DNA of 64,000 nucleotides from positions 558,001 through 622,000 of the forward strand of contig NZ_JAVIWL010000001.1 in the NCBI RefSeq assembly GCF_034314045.1. Reading direction: 5' to 3'. The notes under the pieces were generated by a model. The model was not told the DNA's origin and did not search any database. It saw only the letters and a program-made list of their open reading frames with translations. The stretch is from Glaciimonas sp. CA11.2 (GTDB lineage Bacteria; Pseudomonadota; Gammaproteobacteria; Burkholderiales; Burkholderiaceae_D). The position numbers were made by a program, and so were the translations under genes. Positions 52,768-60,178 of the stretch are shown here, in pieces; the first letter of the stretch is position 1, and the number at the start of each line of letters is the position of its first letter.

Positions 52768-53439
52768 GTGATTACTTTGTATCACTGCATGAGCGCACGC
52801 TCGTTCCGACCACTTTGGATGTTGGAGGAACTGGGTATTCCCTATGAATTAAAGATGCTGCCGTTCCCGCCCCGCGTGCTCGCACGGCCTTTTCTTGCCA
52901 TCAATCCTTTAGGCACGGTTCCGGCCTTCTCCGACGACGCCACGCAGATGACCGAATCGACCGCCATTTGTCAGTATCTGGCGGCCCGATTTTCACCAAA
53001 ATCCTTAAACGTGGAGATTGATGAACCGGACTTCGGGGCGTATCTGAATTATCTGCATTTTGGTGAAGCAACGCTGACTTTTCCGCAAACGTTAGTGTTG
53101 CGCTATGGGCGGTTCGAATCACCGGATCGACTGTTACCGCAGGCGGTAGAGGACTATACAAAATGGTTTCTGGCGCGCCTGAGAACGCTCGAAACCCTAT
53201 TGGCGCAACAGAAATTTTTATGCGCGGGACGCTTTACTGCCGCCGACGTCTCGGTTGGCTATGCGTTGTTACTGGCGGAACATCTGGATTTGAGCCAGCG
53301 CTTTACGCCCTCAGTTTTGGCCTATTGGGAGCGCCTGCGAAGTCGGATAGGATTTCAGCGCGCCATACAAGCGCAAGAGCGGGCAGCCATCGATCAGGAC
53401 GTTTCGTTGATACCTGCGCCAGATGTGTTGCCGCCCTGA
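52768..53439 (+). CDS. glutathione S-transferase family protein
   Basis: 223 residues from a GTG with GGAG nine bases upstream. The thioredoxin-like N-domain has the catalytic Ser region (YHCMSARSFRPLWMLEELGI), NPLGTVPAF and the glutathione-binding MTESTAICQYLA. The helical C-domain has FTAADVSVGYALLLAEHLD. It could be a maleylacetoacetate/maleylpyruvate isomerase-type GST in the organic-acid cluster. It follows the transporter by 60 bases. Confidence 0.92.
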   Translation: MITLYHCMSARSFRPLWMLEELGIPYELKMLPFPPRVLARPFLAINPLGTVPAFSDDATQMTESTAICQYLAARFSPKSLNVEIDEPDFGAYLNYLHFGEATLTFPQTLVLRYGRFESPDRLLPQAVEDYTKWFLARLRTLETLLAQQKFLCAGRFTAADVSVGYALLLAEHLDLSQRFTPSVLAYWERLRSRIGFQRAIQAQERAAIDQDVSLIPAPDVLPP

Positions 53440-53557
53440 ATATGTTAAGAAAATATTCTGCGGAAAGATGCGAAGCGAAACAAGCGTGCTCTGAATTGAA
53501 GATCGCTGAACGTCCCTCCACATCAAACTGCGCCAAGCGCTGATACCCTGTTTGGGT

Positions 53558-53899
53558 CTATGCGGCGTCCTTGCCACCCGTGTCACCACGAGTGGTATCC
53601 CGCGTATCAATAAGTCGATCAATACGCTCCGCAGCAATCTCGGCCAGCATCTGAGATGACGTTAAAGCGAGACGCAGCAAGCGTTCCGTATCAAGAATAG
53701 TCAACGTCGGTGCATCACATGTATCTCGATCCGAATTACTAGAATGGACCAGATCGATGCATGTTTGTATGCCTCGGCAGACATCTACTGTCAGCGCATA
53801 AAATTGCGCAGCGGGATCATGTTTATGTTGGGATGGCAACCATGTGAACGATTGATGAAATGCTTTTGATTCCGGTGTCTCTCTAGAACGGTCGCTCAT
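53558..53899 (-). CDS. small paralogous protein, module copy 2
   Basis: 113 residues, paralog of 45786-46094 with near-identical KAFHQSFTWLPS, AQFYALTVDVCRG, DAPTLTILDTERLLRLALTS and ERIDRL. The start overlaps the stop of the small upstream gene (ATGA). The N- and C-termini differ in length. Same unknown family; same leader type upstream. The pair shows that the whole module, not just the protein, was duplicated. Confidence 0.75.
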   Translation of the reverse strand: MSDRSRETPESKAFHQSFTWLPSQHKHDPAAQFYALTVDVCRGIQTCIDLVHSSNSDRDTCDAPTLTILDTERLLRLALTSSQMLAEIAAERIDRLIDTRDTTRGDTGGKDAA

Positions 53900-53982
53900 G
53901 ATTGTGCCGCCTTACCGGTTTGGCTAATAAGGTGTTTGATAGTTTCGAAACGGTTGCGAATAGGCGAGATATTGCTAAGCAT
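53896..53982 (-). CDS. leader-coupled small peptide, module copy 2
   Basis: 28 residues from an ATG with GGAAG seven bases upstream: MLSNISPIRNRFETIKHLIS, then QTGKAAQS. It overlaps the next start by ATGA. It aligns at both ends with 46091-46273 but lacks about 30 middle residues, so the spacing is not conserved but the coupling is. It may act as a leader peptide. Confidence 0.5.
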   Translation of the reverse strand: MLSNISPIRNRFETIKHLISQTGKAAQS

Positions 53983-54019
53983 GTTGTGACTTCCGTAGGT
54001 AGCAGTTAAACCGCATCCC

Positions 54020-54224
54020 GCGATCAAACGGGGTGGGCGGCAAATAACGAGGTTGATCGACCGATACCTACAGCAACCGGCAACCCGAAGGTTCCCCATT
54101 ATTGCCGCCCAAAGAAGGCGCAACAACGCTACGCACAAAAAACGGCATTGCGCCGTATGTACGCTGTAGGTATGGCAGGCGATCAAACCCGATCCCTGTT
54201 TTTTTCAGGGACCAGAAGAGTATA
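54020..54224 (-). ncRNA. structured leader RNA (C4-antisense-like), copy 2
   Basis: Same plan as copy 1 on the minus strand. TGGGCGGCAA (54034-54043) pairs with TTGCCGCCCA (54102-54111) around a small hairpin AACC-CGAA-GGTT (54082-54093). ACGGC/GCCGT forms a hairpin (54142-54156). ATACCTACAGC (54064-54074) pairs with GCTGTAGGTAT (54163-54173), flanked by GGTTGATC/GATCAAACC. A TCCCTG/CAGGGA hairpin lies at the 5' end (54193-54211). The -10 box TATACT is at 54224-54219. The long pair has a sequence unlike copy 1's but is perfectly complementary, strong evidence for selection on pairing. Confidence 0.5.
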
Positions 54225-54605
54225 GAGCATCGCTGGGCATTTTGCGAAGTCTTGATTACCTAATGATTCCGCACATGAGCTGTTTCGCACCTCCCCAAGA
54301 TAGCGAATCAAAAAAACGTTGCCGCCAAAATTTAAAAGGCTTAGAAAAGACCCGCATCCAGCTTCACCAAGTCAGTAGTCTATGCAAGAAATCAAAGCAG
54401 TAGAGCGCCCGAACAGCGCGAATTTGAATTTGATAAGCTGCCCATCGCGGGGACCACCGTGGGCCAACATGAAGTTATAGTTCAACTATTTTTGGCAAAT
54501 AGGAGAACAGTCGAGAAAATAAAAAATAAACCAACATTACTTACTTAATATTATTTAAAAGGTAATTGCGCTATAACATTCAAATCAAATCTACTAGCTT
54601 CTAAA
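54225..54605. other. intergenic, 380 bases
   Basis: Holds the upstream promoter part of leader copy 2 on the left. From about 54260 to 54605 I see no gene, hairpin or repeat. Confidence 0.4.
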
Positions 54606-54917
54606 ATGGAAAAGTACATTCTTGCTGCAACTGTTTTTATCTCATTATTCGGCTGCGCGGACTTTAGCGGCCATATGCGCGAAATGGTGCAAGGAATGCA
54701 CGAAGACAAGATGCTACGAGACTCGCTGAGCACTAAGCCTGGCGCAACTATTGGTATGACAACCGATCAGGTTTTATATGAAACGAGTTGAGGAAAGGCA
54801 GACAAAATCAATTGGACAACCACTGCCGAGGGCGTTACTGAGCAGTGGGTTTATGCAGGACGTCATAGCATGTACCTATATTTCACCAACGATCATTTAA
54901 GCGCCATCCAAAATTAA
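54606..54917 (+). pseudogene. SmpA/BamE-like small lipoprotein with an in-frame TGA
   Basis: The reading MEKYILAATVFISLFGC has a lipobox at FGC. It continues GATIGMTTDQVLYETS, then TGA at 54789-54791, and resumes in the same frame with GKADKINWTTAEGVTEQWVY and LYFTNDHLSAIQN to a TAA at 54917. The family pattern is GMT..QV..SSWGKPDKVN..TTxGxxEQWVY, so the stop replaces the conserved Trp (TGG to TGA). A single base change has therefore split an otherwise intact ~103-residue outer-membrane lipoprotein. Confidence 0.85.
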
Positions 54918-54984
54918 AAGATGCGCACTGATTAGTTATAATTCCTTGGTGAAACGTATCAAAACAACAGTCTAGTTTTCTTCT

Positions 54985-55449
54985 TTATTTTGACTGATCC
55001 GATTCATCATTTTCACCGAGAATAGTGCCAAAGGTGTTACTAGATTTCCTTACTATGATGTACATCATAAGCGCGCCTACACAGCCTTTAGATTTTTTTG
55101 TACAGGTGCGTAGTAAACTCTCCCAAGCTCCCACTCTTGATCGTTCATTGGCTTTTTGCAGTCGACATGCCCAACGCCTAACTAGCTGCTTACACCCGCA
55201 GTCGCGGGGAACACACAATTTCCCTAAGTCATGCATGGACAACATAAAAGCCGACCACGACAAAAATACCTGCTCCGAGCACTTCAGCAAATCGTAGTAA
55301 GATTTTAGTAAAGGAGAAGATCGTTTTAAATAGGCAGCTCCAACCGCAGCCACATCCAAGCAATGAAATGGTAATAAGTGAAATGACGCTAGCCCATCGG
55401 AAGGCTGAGCTTTTCCCCAATAACGATAATACGATTCGTGTTCGCTCAA
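54985..55449 (-). pseudogene. cas3: Cas3 N-terminal HD-domain remnant (type I, I-E-like)
   Basis: From a TTG with GGAGGT upstream: YYRYWGKAQPSDG, then FHLLPFHCLDVAAVGAAYLK and MLSMHDLGKL. The YWGK, HLL.YHCLDVAAV and HDLGK strings are those of the Cas3 HD nuclease domain as in E. coli type I-E Cas3. Metal-binding His/Asp of the first two motifs (H24/H29/D32 and H73-D74) remain. After about residue 78 the frame reads unrelated sequence, and no helicase domain, other cas genes or repeats follow. It is a stump of a lost CRISPR-Cas locus. Confidence 0.85.
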
Positions 55450-55985
55450 TCATACCTCCGACAATATTTCGGCTATATTTGTTTATTTATCTTTGATATG
55501 AATGAAAACTTTGGGCGCAACATTAAATACAATAAACTTAATTAATTCAAAAAATACCATTAAAAAAGATACATGTTTTAATTATAAAAATGCAAAAAAG
55601 TTTCTAAATATTAATCACACCAAAAATCCTTTTAACAATTAGCGATGCGCTGTCGCGCGATTAAAATAATCGCATTGACACATCGAAATACAAATCTAAT
55701 CTGTTTGCCCTCGAAACAAGCGGGGCTAATAATTTTCATCAAAACATAATCACTTCAGGTGAAATGTGGCATGTGATCCCGTCACCAATATCTCTGACTG
55801 AGCCGCCATTTCGCAGGCCATCCTTTTTTTTCCGCACCAAGATGAACCACACTTCTGCGCATATTTGATGCAGACATCTATGCTAAATTTCTCACATGAA
55901 ATCTCACGACGACCGCACCTGTTCTAACTAACTGATTTTAATGAAGATGCCTATTTTTCTCAGTGTTGGCACGCAGATTGCTTAG
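55450..55985. other. A/T-rich intergenic region
   Basis: No gene or clear repeat. The sequence between about 55490 and 55640 is strongly A/T-rich. I looked for CRISPR repeats next to the cas3 stump and saw none. Confidence 0.45.
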
Positions 55986-56237
55986 ACTATTGCGGAGTAG
56001 AAGCTGGCAATTGTGAGGTCTTCCTGGATCGCATAACGGGTCATTGCTCTGGTAACGGTCGGTTTGATGACCGTTGCGCGTCCGCCATATGGACGCTTGT
56101 GTTCGTTACGGAGCGCAACGGGGACCCAACGATTGCTTTGGCATTTTTGCGATTTTACGCCTGTCGCTTGGTCGCCCTCTTGTGTTCCGGTTCATCGCAT
56201 GGCTTTGCTGTGCGCAACCTCTCAACGGAGAACCGAA
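55986..56237 (+). promoter_or_regulatory. folded leader of the purine-type ABC operon (riboswitch candidate)
   Basis: The 250-base untranslated leader contains two consecutive perfect hairpins, AACGGTC/GACCGTT (56054-56075) and GCGTCC/GGACGC (56078-56096). A G/C-rich run with ACGGAGCGCAACGGGGAC follows. Genes of this make-up (NMT1-like binding protein with purine deaminase) are known targets of the NMT1-motif xanthine riboswitch. I cannot confirm its consensus here. Confidence 0.35.
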
Positions 56238-57272
56238 ATGCTGCTCGCCCTTGCCCGTCATTTGTCCCCTTCTCGTCCCTCCACGCGTTACGGTGTGCTG
56301 CTGCGTCGTGTTGCGACTGCGATGGCACTCGTCACCACCACGCTGATTGCACCGCTGGCCCATGCTGAGGATAAAGTTATTTTCCTTACGTCGTGGTACG
56401 CACAAGCGGAGCATGGCGGTTTTTATCAAGCTGTGGCAAAAGGTATTTACAAAAAATATGGCCTCGACGTCACCGTCAAGATGGGTGGTCCGCAGATCAA
56501 TGGTATGCAGCTGCTGGCTGCGGGTCAGGCCGACTTCATCATGGGCTACGATCTGCAGGTGTTGAGCGCGGTTGAAAAAGGGATGCCGGTCACCACCGTC
56601 GCCACCTCGTTTCAGAAAGATTTGCAGGGCATGATGACGCACGAGAATGTCAAAAGTCTGGCCGATATGAAGGGCAAAACTATTTTGGCAGGCAGCACGG
56701 CGCACGCAACCTGGTTGCCTTGGCTTGAGGCTAAATACGGCTATACCGATGCTCAGGTGCGGGCGTATACATTTAATCTGCAACCGTTCTTCGCCGATCC
56801 AAACGTGGCGCAGCAAGCCTATCCTTCTTCCGAGCCATTTCAGGCGATGAAGGGCAACGTCAAAACCAATTTCTTCCTGTTTGCAGATGATGGCTATCCA
56901 CCCTACGGCAGCACGATTGTGACGATGCAGAAGACGATCATGGACAAACCAGACATGGTGGTGCGCTTTGTGAAAGCATCGATTGAAGGCTGGAAAAGTT
57001 ACCTCGCCGACCCAACCGCTGGTAATGAACTGATCAAAAAAGAAAATCCTAAAATGGATGACGAGCAGATCGCCTATGGCGTCAAACGGATGAAAGAACT
57101 AAAGGTTTTTGACGGCGGCGACGCAGCCAAACTAGGCGCAGGCGTGATGACCGACGCACGCTGGGAACAGACCTACAAATTCATGGTATCGGCCGGATTA
57201 TTGAAATCCGACACCGACTGGAAAAAGGCCTACACGACACGGTTTGTTAAAGACCTGAAAATCATGCCTTGA
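56238..57272 (+). CDS. ABC transporter substrate-binding protein (NMT1/THI5-like)
   Basis: 344 residues from the ATG at 56238 with GGAG upstream; the frame is open for 58 codons before it inside the structured leader. A signal peptide ends at LAHAED. The mature protein has VIFLTSWYAQAEHGGFYQAV, GLDVTVKMGGPQINGMQLLA, ADFIMGYDLQ and GKTILAGSTAHATWLPWLEA, typical of NMT1/SsuA-like binding proteins. It captures a small heterocycle or pyrimidine/purine-like ligand in the periplasm. It heads an operon with a Rieske oxygenase, ABC ATPase, permease and deaminase. Confidence 0.92.
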   Translation: MLLALARHLSPSRPSTRYGVLLRRVATAMALVTTTLIAPLAHAEDKVIFLTSWYAQAEHGGFYQAVAKGIYKKYGLDVTVKMGGPQINGMQLLAAGQADFIMGYDLQVLSAVEKGMPVTTVATSFQKDLQGMMTHENVKSLADMKGKTILAGSTAHATWLPWLEAKYGYTDAQVRAYTFNLQPFFADPNVAQQAYPSSEPFQAMKGNVKTNFFLFADDGYPPYGSTIVTMQKTIMDKPDMVVRFVKASIEGWKSYLADPTAGNELIKKENPKMDDEQIAYGVKRMKELKVFDGGDAAKLGAGVMTDARWEQTYKFMVSAGLLKSDTDWKKAYTTRFVKDLKIMP

Positions 57273-57351
57273 TTTTTACGGAGATGAGGATGGTTTAAAC
57301 GAACTTACGTTGAAACACTTTGCTCATTTTCGATCGAATAAAAATAATCAA

Positions 57352-57375
57352 TAATTAAATAATTAAATAATTAAA
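57352..57375. repeat. 8-bp tandem repeat (TAATTAAA)3
   Basis: Three exact copies of TAATTAAA in the gap between the binding-protein gene and the Rieske gene. Confidence 0.85.
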
Positions 57376-57397
57376 TTTAGAACTCAGGAAAAACCGT

Positions 57398-57461
57398 CCC
57401 AGCAATGCGTGCCGACGAAGTCAGTACGCGAGTACGGCTAGGAGAGCACAACGCCGCTGGG
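57398..57461 (+). ncRNA. compact folded RNA upstream of the Rieske gene
   Basis: CCCAGC (57398-57403) pairs with GCTGGG (57456-57461). Inside, GCG-TGC (57407-57412) pairs with GCA (57446-57448) and CGC (57452-57454) across a CAA bulge, and GTAC-GCGA-GTAC (57424-57435) forms a hairpin with a GNRA-type loop. The 64-base structure ends 39 bases before the ATG. It may be a riboswitch for the operon's substrate; class not known to me. Confidence 0.45.
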
Positions 57462-57500
57462 GCGATTTTGCGAAAGTCCTAAACAGTAAGGAGTACCGCC

Positions 57501-58520
57501 ATGTTAGTTACAAAACAGCCTGTCCTGCGTCGCTTCTGGTATGCATTAATGCCAATGAGCAGTCTTGAAGATGGTCCGAAGCCTTTTACGCTTCTTGGTG
57601 AAAATATCGTTTTATGGAAAAAAGAGGATGGGACGCCAGCTGCATTGCGCGACCGTTGCTGCCATCGCACAGCCAAGCTTTCCAAGGGTTTTGTTGAGGG
57701 CGATAACATCGTCTGCGGGTATCACGGTTGGACGTATGACTGTTCTGGCGCCTGTGTAAAAATTCCGCAAAATCCAGGCAATGCCATCCCCGCCGGGGCC
57801 AAAGTACCATCGTTTCATTGCCAGGAAAAATACGGTTATGTCTGGGTGGCACTGGAAGATCCATTACGTCCGATTCCGGATTTTCCTGAAGACGGTGCGC
57901 CAGGCTATCGACGTATATTTCAGTTCTATGAGGAATGGAAAACCAGTCCGGTACGGATGATGGAAAACTCGTTCGACAATGCGCATTTTTCTTTTGTTCA
58001 TAAAGCTAATTTTGGTATTCTGGATCAACCCACGCCAGCCCCTTATACATTCACCGATACCGACTATGGTTTCGAAGCCGAAACGATGGTGCCGATCCGC
58101 AATCCGCAAGCTGGTCACCAGATCACGGGCACCAGTGATGCGATCACCAATCGGCACCTGATCAATCGCTACTATCTGCCTTTTTGCCGCCGCTTCGGCT
58201 GCATGTACCCAACTAGCGGTATCGATCATATTATCTATAACTGTGCCACGCCAATTGATGATGATCACATAATTTTGGTGCAATGGCTGTATCGCAATGA
58301 CAGCGAAGAGGCTGTTAGCACGCAGACGCTGATCGATTGGGATGCAGCCATTACGGCCGAGGACCGCGGCATTTTGGAAGCGACTGATCCAGACGCCTGT
58401 ATCGATACCCGACGCCGCATAGAGTTTCACATGCCGTCGGATAAACCCGGATTGATGATCCGCAAGCAGCTTTTGGATTTGCTCACCGCACATGGTGAAG
58501 TCGAAGTTTTTCGTACCTGA
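57501..58520 (+). CDS. Rieske non-haem iron oxygenase, large subunit
   Basis: 339 residues; AAGGAG precedes the ATG. The Rieske [2Fe-2S] ligands are C53/H55 in RCCHRTA and C72/H75 in CGYHGWTYD. The mononuclear iron site is D159/H162/H167 in NSFDNAHFSFVH. The two-ligand-set spacing and length match the VanA/PobA/CarAa group. It hydroxylates or demethylates a ring or N-methyl substrate using electrons from a reductase not seen here. Sitting between the binding protein and ABC genes with an amidohydrolase, it probably starts breakdown of the imported heterocycle. Confidence 0.93.
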   Translation: MLVTKQPVLRRFWYALMPMSSLEDGPKPFTLLGENIVLWKKEDGTPAALRDRCCHRTAKLSKGFVEGDNIVCGYHGWTYDCSGACVKIPQNPGNAIPAGAKVPSFHCQEKYGYVWVALEDPLRPIPDFPEDGAPGYRRIFQFYEEWKTSPVRMMENSFDNAHFSFVHKANFGILDQPTPAPYTFTDTDYGFEAETMVPIRNPQAGHQITGTSDAITNRHLINRYYLPFCRRFGCMYPTSGIDHIIYNCATPIDDDHIILVQWLYRNDSEEAVSTQTLIDWDAAITAEDRGILEATDPDACIDTRRRIEFHMPSDKPGLMIRKQLLDLLTAHGEVEVFRT

Positions 58521-58543
58521 ACCGGACCGCCAAGGAGAACGCT

Positions 58544-59371
58544 ATGCTGATGAAATATAATCCGATTACTTCTGCGGAACGTGCGATCAACCCTGATGCT
58601 GACAGCGTTTTGTTCGCTAACAAGGTAGAAAAAATCTACCCCAACGGAACGCATGCGCTTAACGACGTGCGCCTCAATGTGAAGCGCCGCGAGTTTGTCT
58701 CTTTACTTGGTCCATCCGGCTGTGGAAAGAGTACGCTGCTGCGGATGTTTGCAGGTCTGGATCAACCGAGCGCTGGACATGTGCGCTGGTGGAATGAGGG
58801 TGCCATTCCATTGCGCCAGCCTGGTCGCGGTATGTCGATGGTGTTTCAGGAAGCGACATTAATGCCATGGGCAAGTGTGGCCGCTAACACCCGCCTGCCG
58901 CTGAATCTTGCGGGAATACCAAAATTGGAAAGCGATGCCCGTGTAGCACGTGCGCTGGATTTGGTGGGTCTGTCAAAATTTCATCATGCGTGGCCGCGCG
59001 AGCTTTCTGGTGGCATGCAGATGCGCGCGTCGATCGCACGGGCACTGGCGACCGAACCCAACTTGTTGTTGATGGACGAGCCGTTTGGTGCGCTGGATGA
59101 ATTCACCCGCAACAAGTTGGACGCCGATCTGCGCGATCTCTGGAGTAAGCAGGATCTGACCGTTGTTTTTGTCACGCATAGTATTTATGAGGCGGTATTT
59201 TTGTCGACGAAGGTGGTGGTGATGGGCGCGCGACCCGGCCACGTGATTGCCGAGGTTGAGATTGACGGACCAGCGCATCGCGACGAGGCGTTTCGCGTCT
59301 CGCCTGAATTTGTGCAGCACTGCCAAACTCTTTCCGAACTGCTGATCCGTGCCAACGCGCTTGACGCGTAA
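58544..59371 (+). CDS. ABC transporter ATPase (SsuB/TauB type)
   Basis: 275 residues with AAGGAG before the ATG. Walker A GPSGCGKST (56-64), Q-loop VFQEATLMPW, signature LSGGMQMR, Walker B LLLMDEPFGALDE, H-loop VVFVTHSIYEA. It powers the importer formed with the next gene and the NMT1-like binding protein. Normal length; the operon gap is 23 bases. Confidence 0.95.
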   Translation: MLMKYNPITSAERAINPDADSVLFANKVEKIYPNGTHALNDVRLNVKRREFVSLLGPSGCGKSTLLRMFAGLDQPSAGHVRWWNEGAIPLRQPGRGMSMVFQEATLMPWASVAANTRLPLNLAGIPKLESDARVARALDLVGLSKFHHAWPRELSGGMQMRASIARALATEPNLLLMDEPFGALDEFTRNKLDADLRDLWSKQDLTVVFVTHSIYEAVFLSTKVVVMGARPGHVIAEVEIDGPAHRDEAFRVSPEFVQHCQTLSELLIRANALDA

Positions 59372-59383
59372 AAGGAGACTACT

Positions 59384-60178
59384 ATGAAATTGCCACTCAT
59401 TCATAACCCGCGTGCGCTGCGTTTCTTTGCGCCGCTGCTGGTAGGGTTTTTATTGCTAGGCACGTGGCAGACGTTGTGCGTTATCTGGAAAGTACCCACT
59501 TATCTGATACCAACGCCACTGGAAATTATGTATGCGCTATTTGCTAACTGGAGCGCGCTGTTTGGCGCATTGCTAGTCACGCTGAAGGTGACTGCGCTGG
59601 CGTTTTTAAGTGCAACAATTCTAGGCGTCGTCGTCGCGTTCCTTTTGGTGCAGAGTCGCCTGATCGAAATCAGTCTTTTTCCTTATGCCGTTCTGTTGCA
59701 GGTGACGCCCATCGTTGCGATTGCGCCGCTGATCATTATATGGGTCAAGCAGCCGACAGCGGCATTGGTGATCTGCTCTGCCATGGTCGCGCTATTTCCT
59801 ATTATTTCCAATACCTTATTAGGCTTGCGGAGTGTCAATCCTGGCTTGCTGAACCTGTTTAAACTGAACCGTGCGACGCCATCGCAGATATTGCTGCGGC
59901 TGCGCATTCCAAGTGCTTTGCCATATTTTTTTGGCGGCTTGCGGATCTCCAGCGGATTAGCGTTAATCGGTGCGGTCGTCGCTGAATTCGTCGCTGGCAC
60001 GGGTGGCAACGGTGCGGGTCTGGCTTATCAGATATTGCAGGCAGGCTTTCAATTAAACATTCCGGTAATGTTTGCAGCGTTGTTGCTGATCGCGGTCACT
60101 GGCGTGCTACTCTTTCTTAGCATGGCCGCGATCTCCCGCTTGTGCCTGCGCCACTGGCATGAAAGCGAGTTATCGTGA
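59384..60178 (+). CDS. ABC transporter permease (SsuC/TauC type)
   Basis: 264 residues, five to six membrane helices; AAGGAG upstream. The coupling motif is in ALPYFFGGLRISSGLALIGA (EAA-loop equivalent), with GAVVAEFVAGTGGNGAGLAY typical of the BPD_transp_1 family. It forms the membrane channel of the importer. The stop overlaps the next GTG start (GTGA). Confidence 0.95.
   Translation: MKLPLIHNPRALRFFAPLLVGFLLLGTWQTLCVIWKVPTYLIPTPLEIMYALFANWSALFGALLVTLKVTALAFLSATILGVVVAFLLVQSRLIEISLFPYAVLLQVTPIVAIAPLIIIWVKQPTAALVICSAMVALFPIISNTLLGLRSVNPGLLNLFKLNRATPSQILLRLRIPSALPYFFGGLRISSGLALIGAVVAEFVAGTGGNGAGLAYQILQAGFQLNIPVMFAALLLIAVTGVLLFLSMAAISRLCLRHWHESELS

Noticed and set aside
54789..54791. TGA as selenocysteine codon in the lipoprotein gene
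   Set aside because: The family has Trp at this place and no stem-loop of selenocysteine type follows; a TGG-to-TGA mutation is simpler.
55450..55985. CRISPR array next to the cas3 stump
   Set aside because: I saw no regularly spaced direct repeats in the 500 bases on either side; the A/T-rich runs are irregular.
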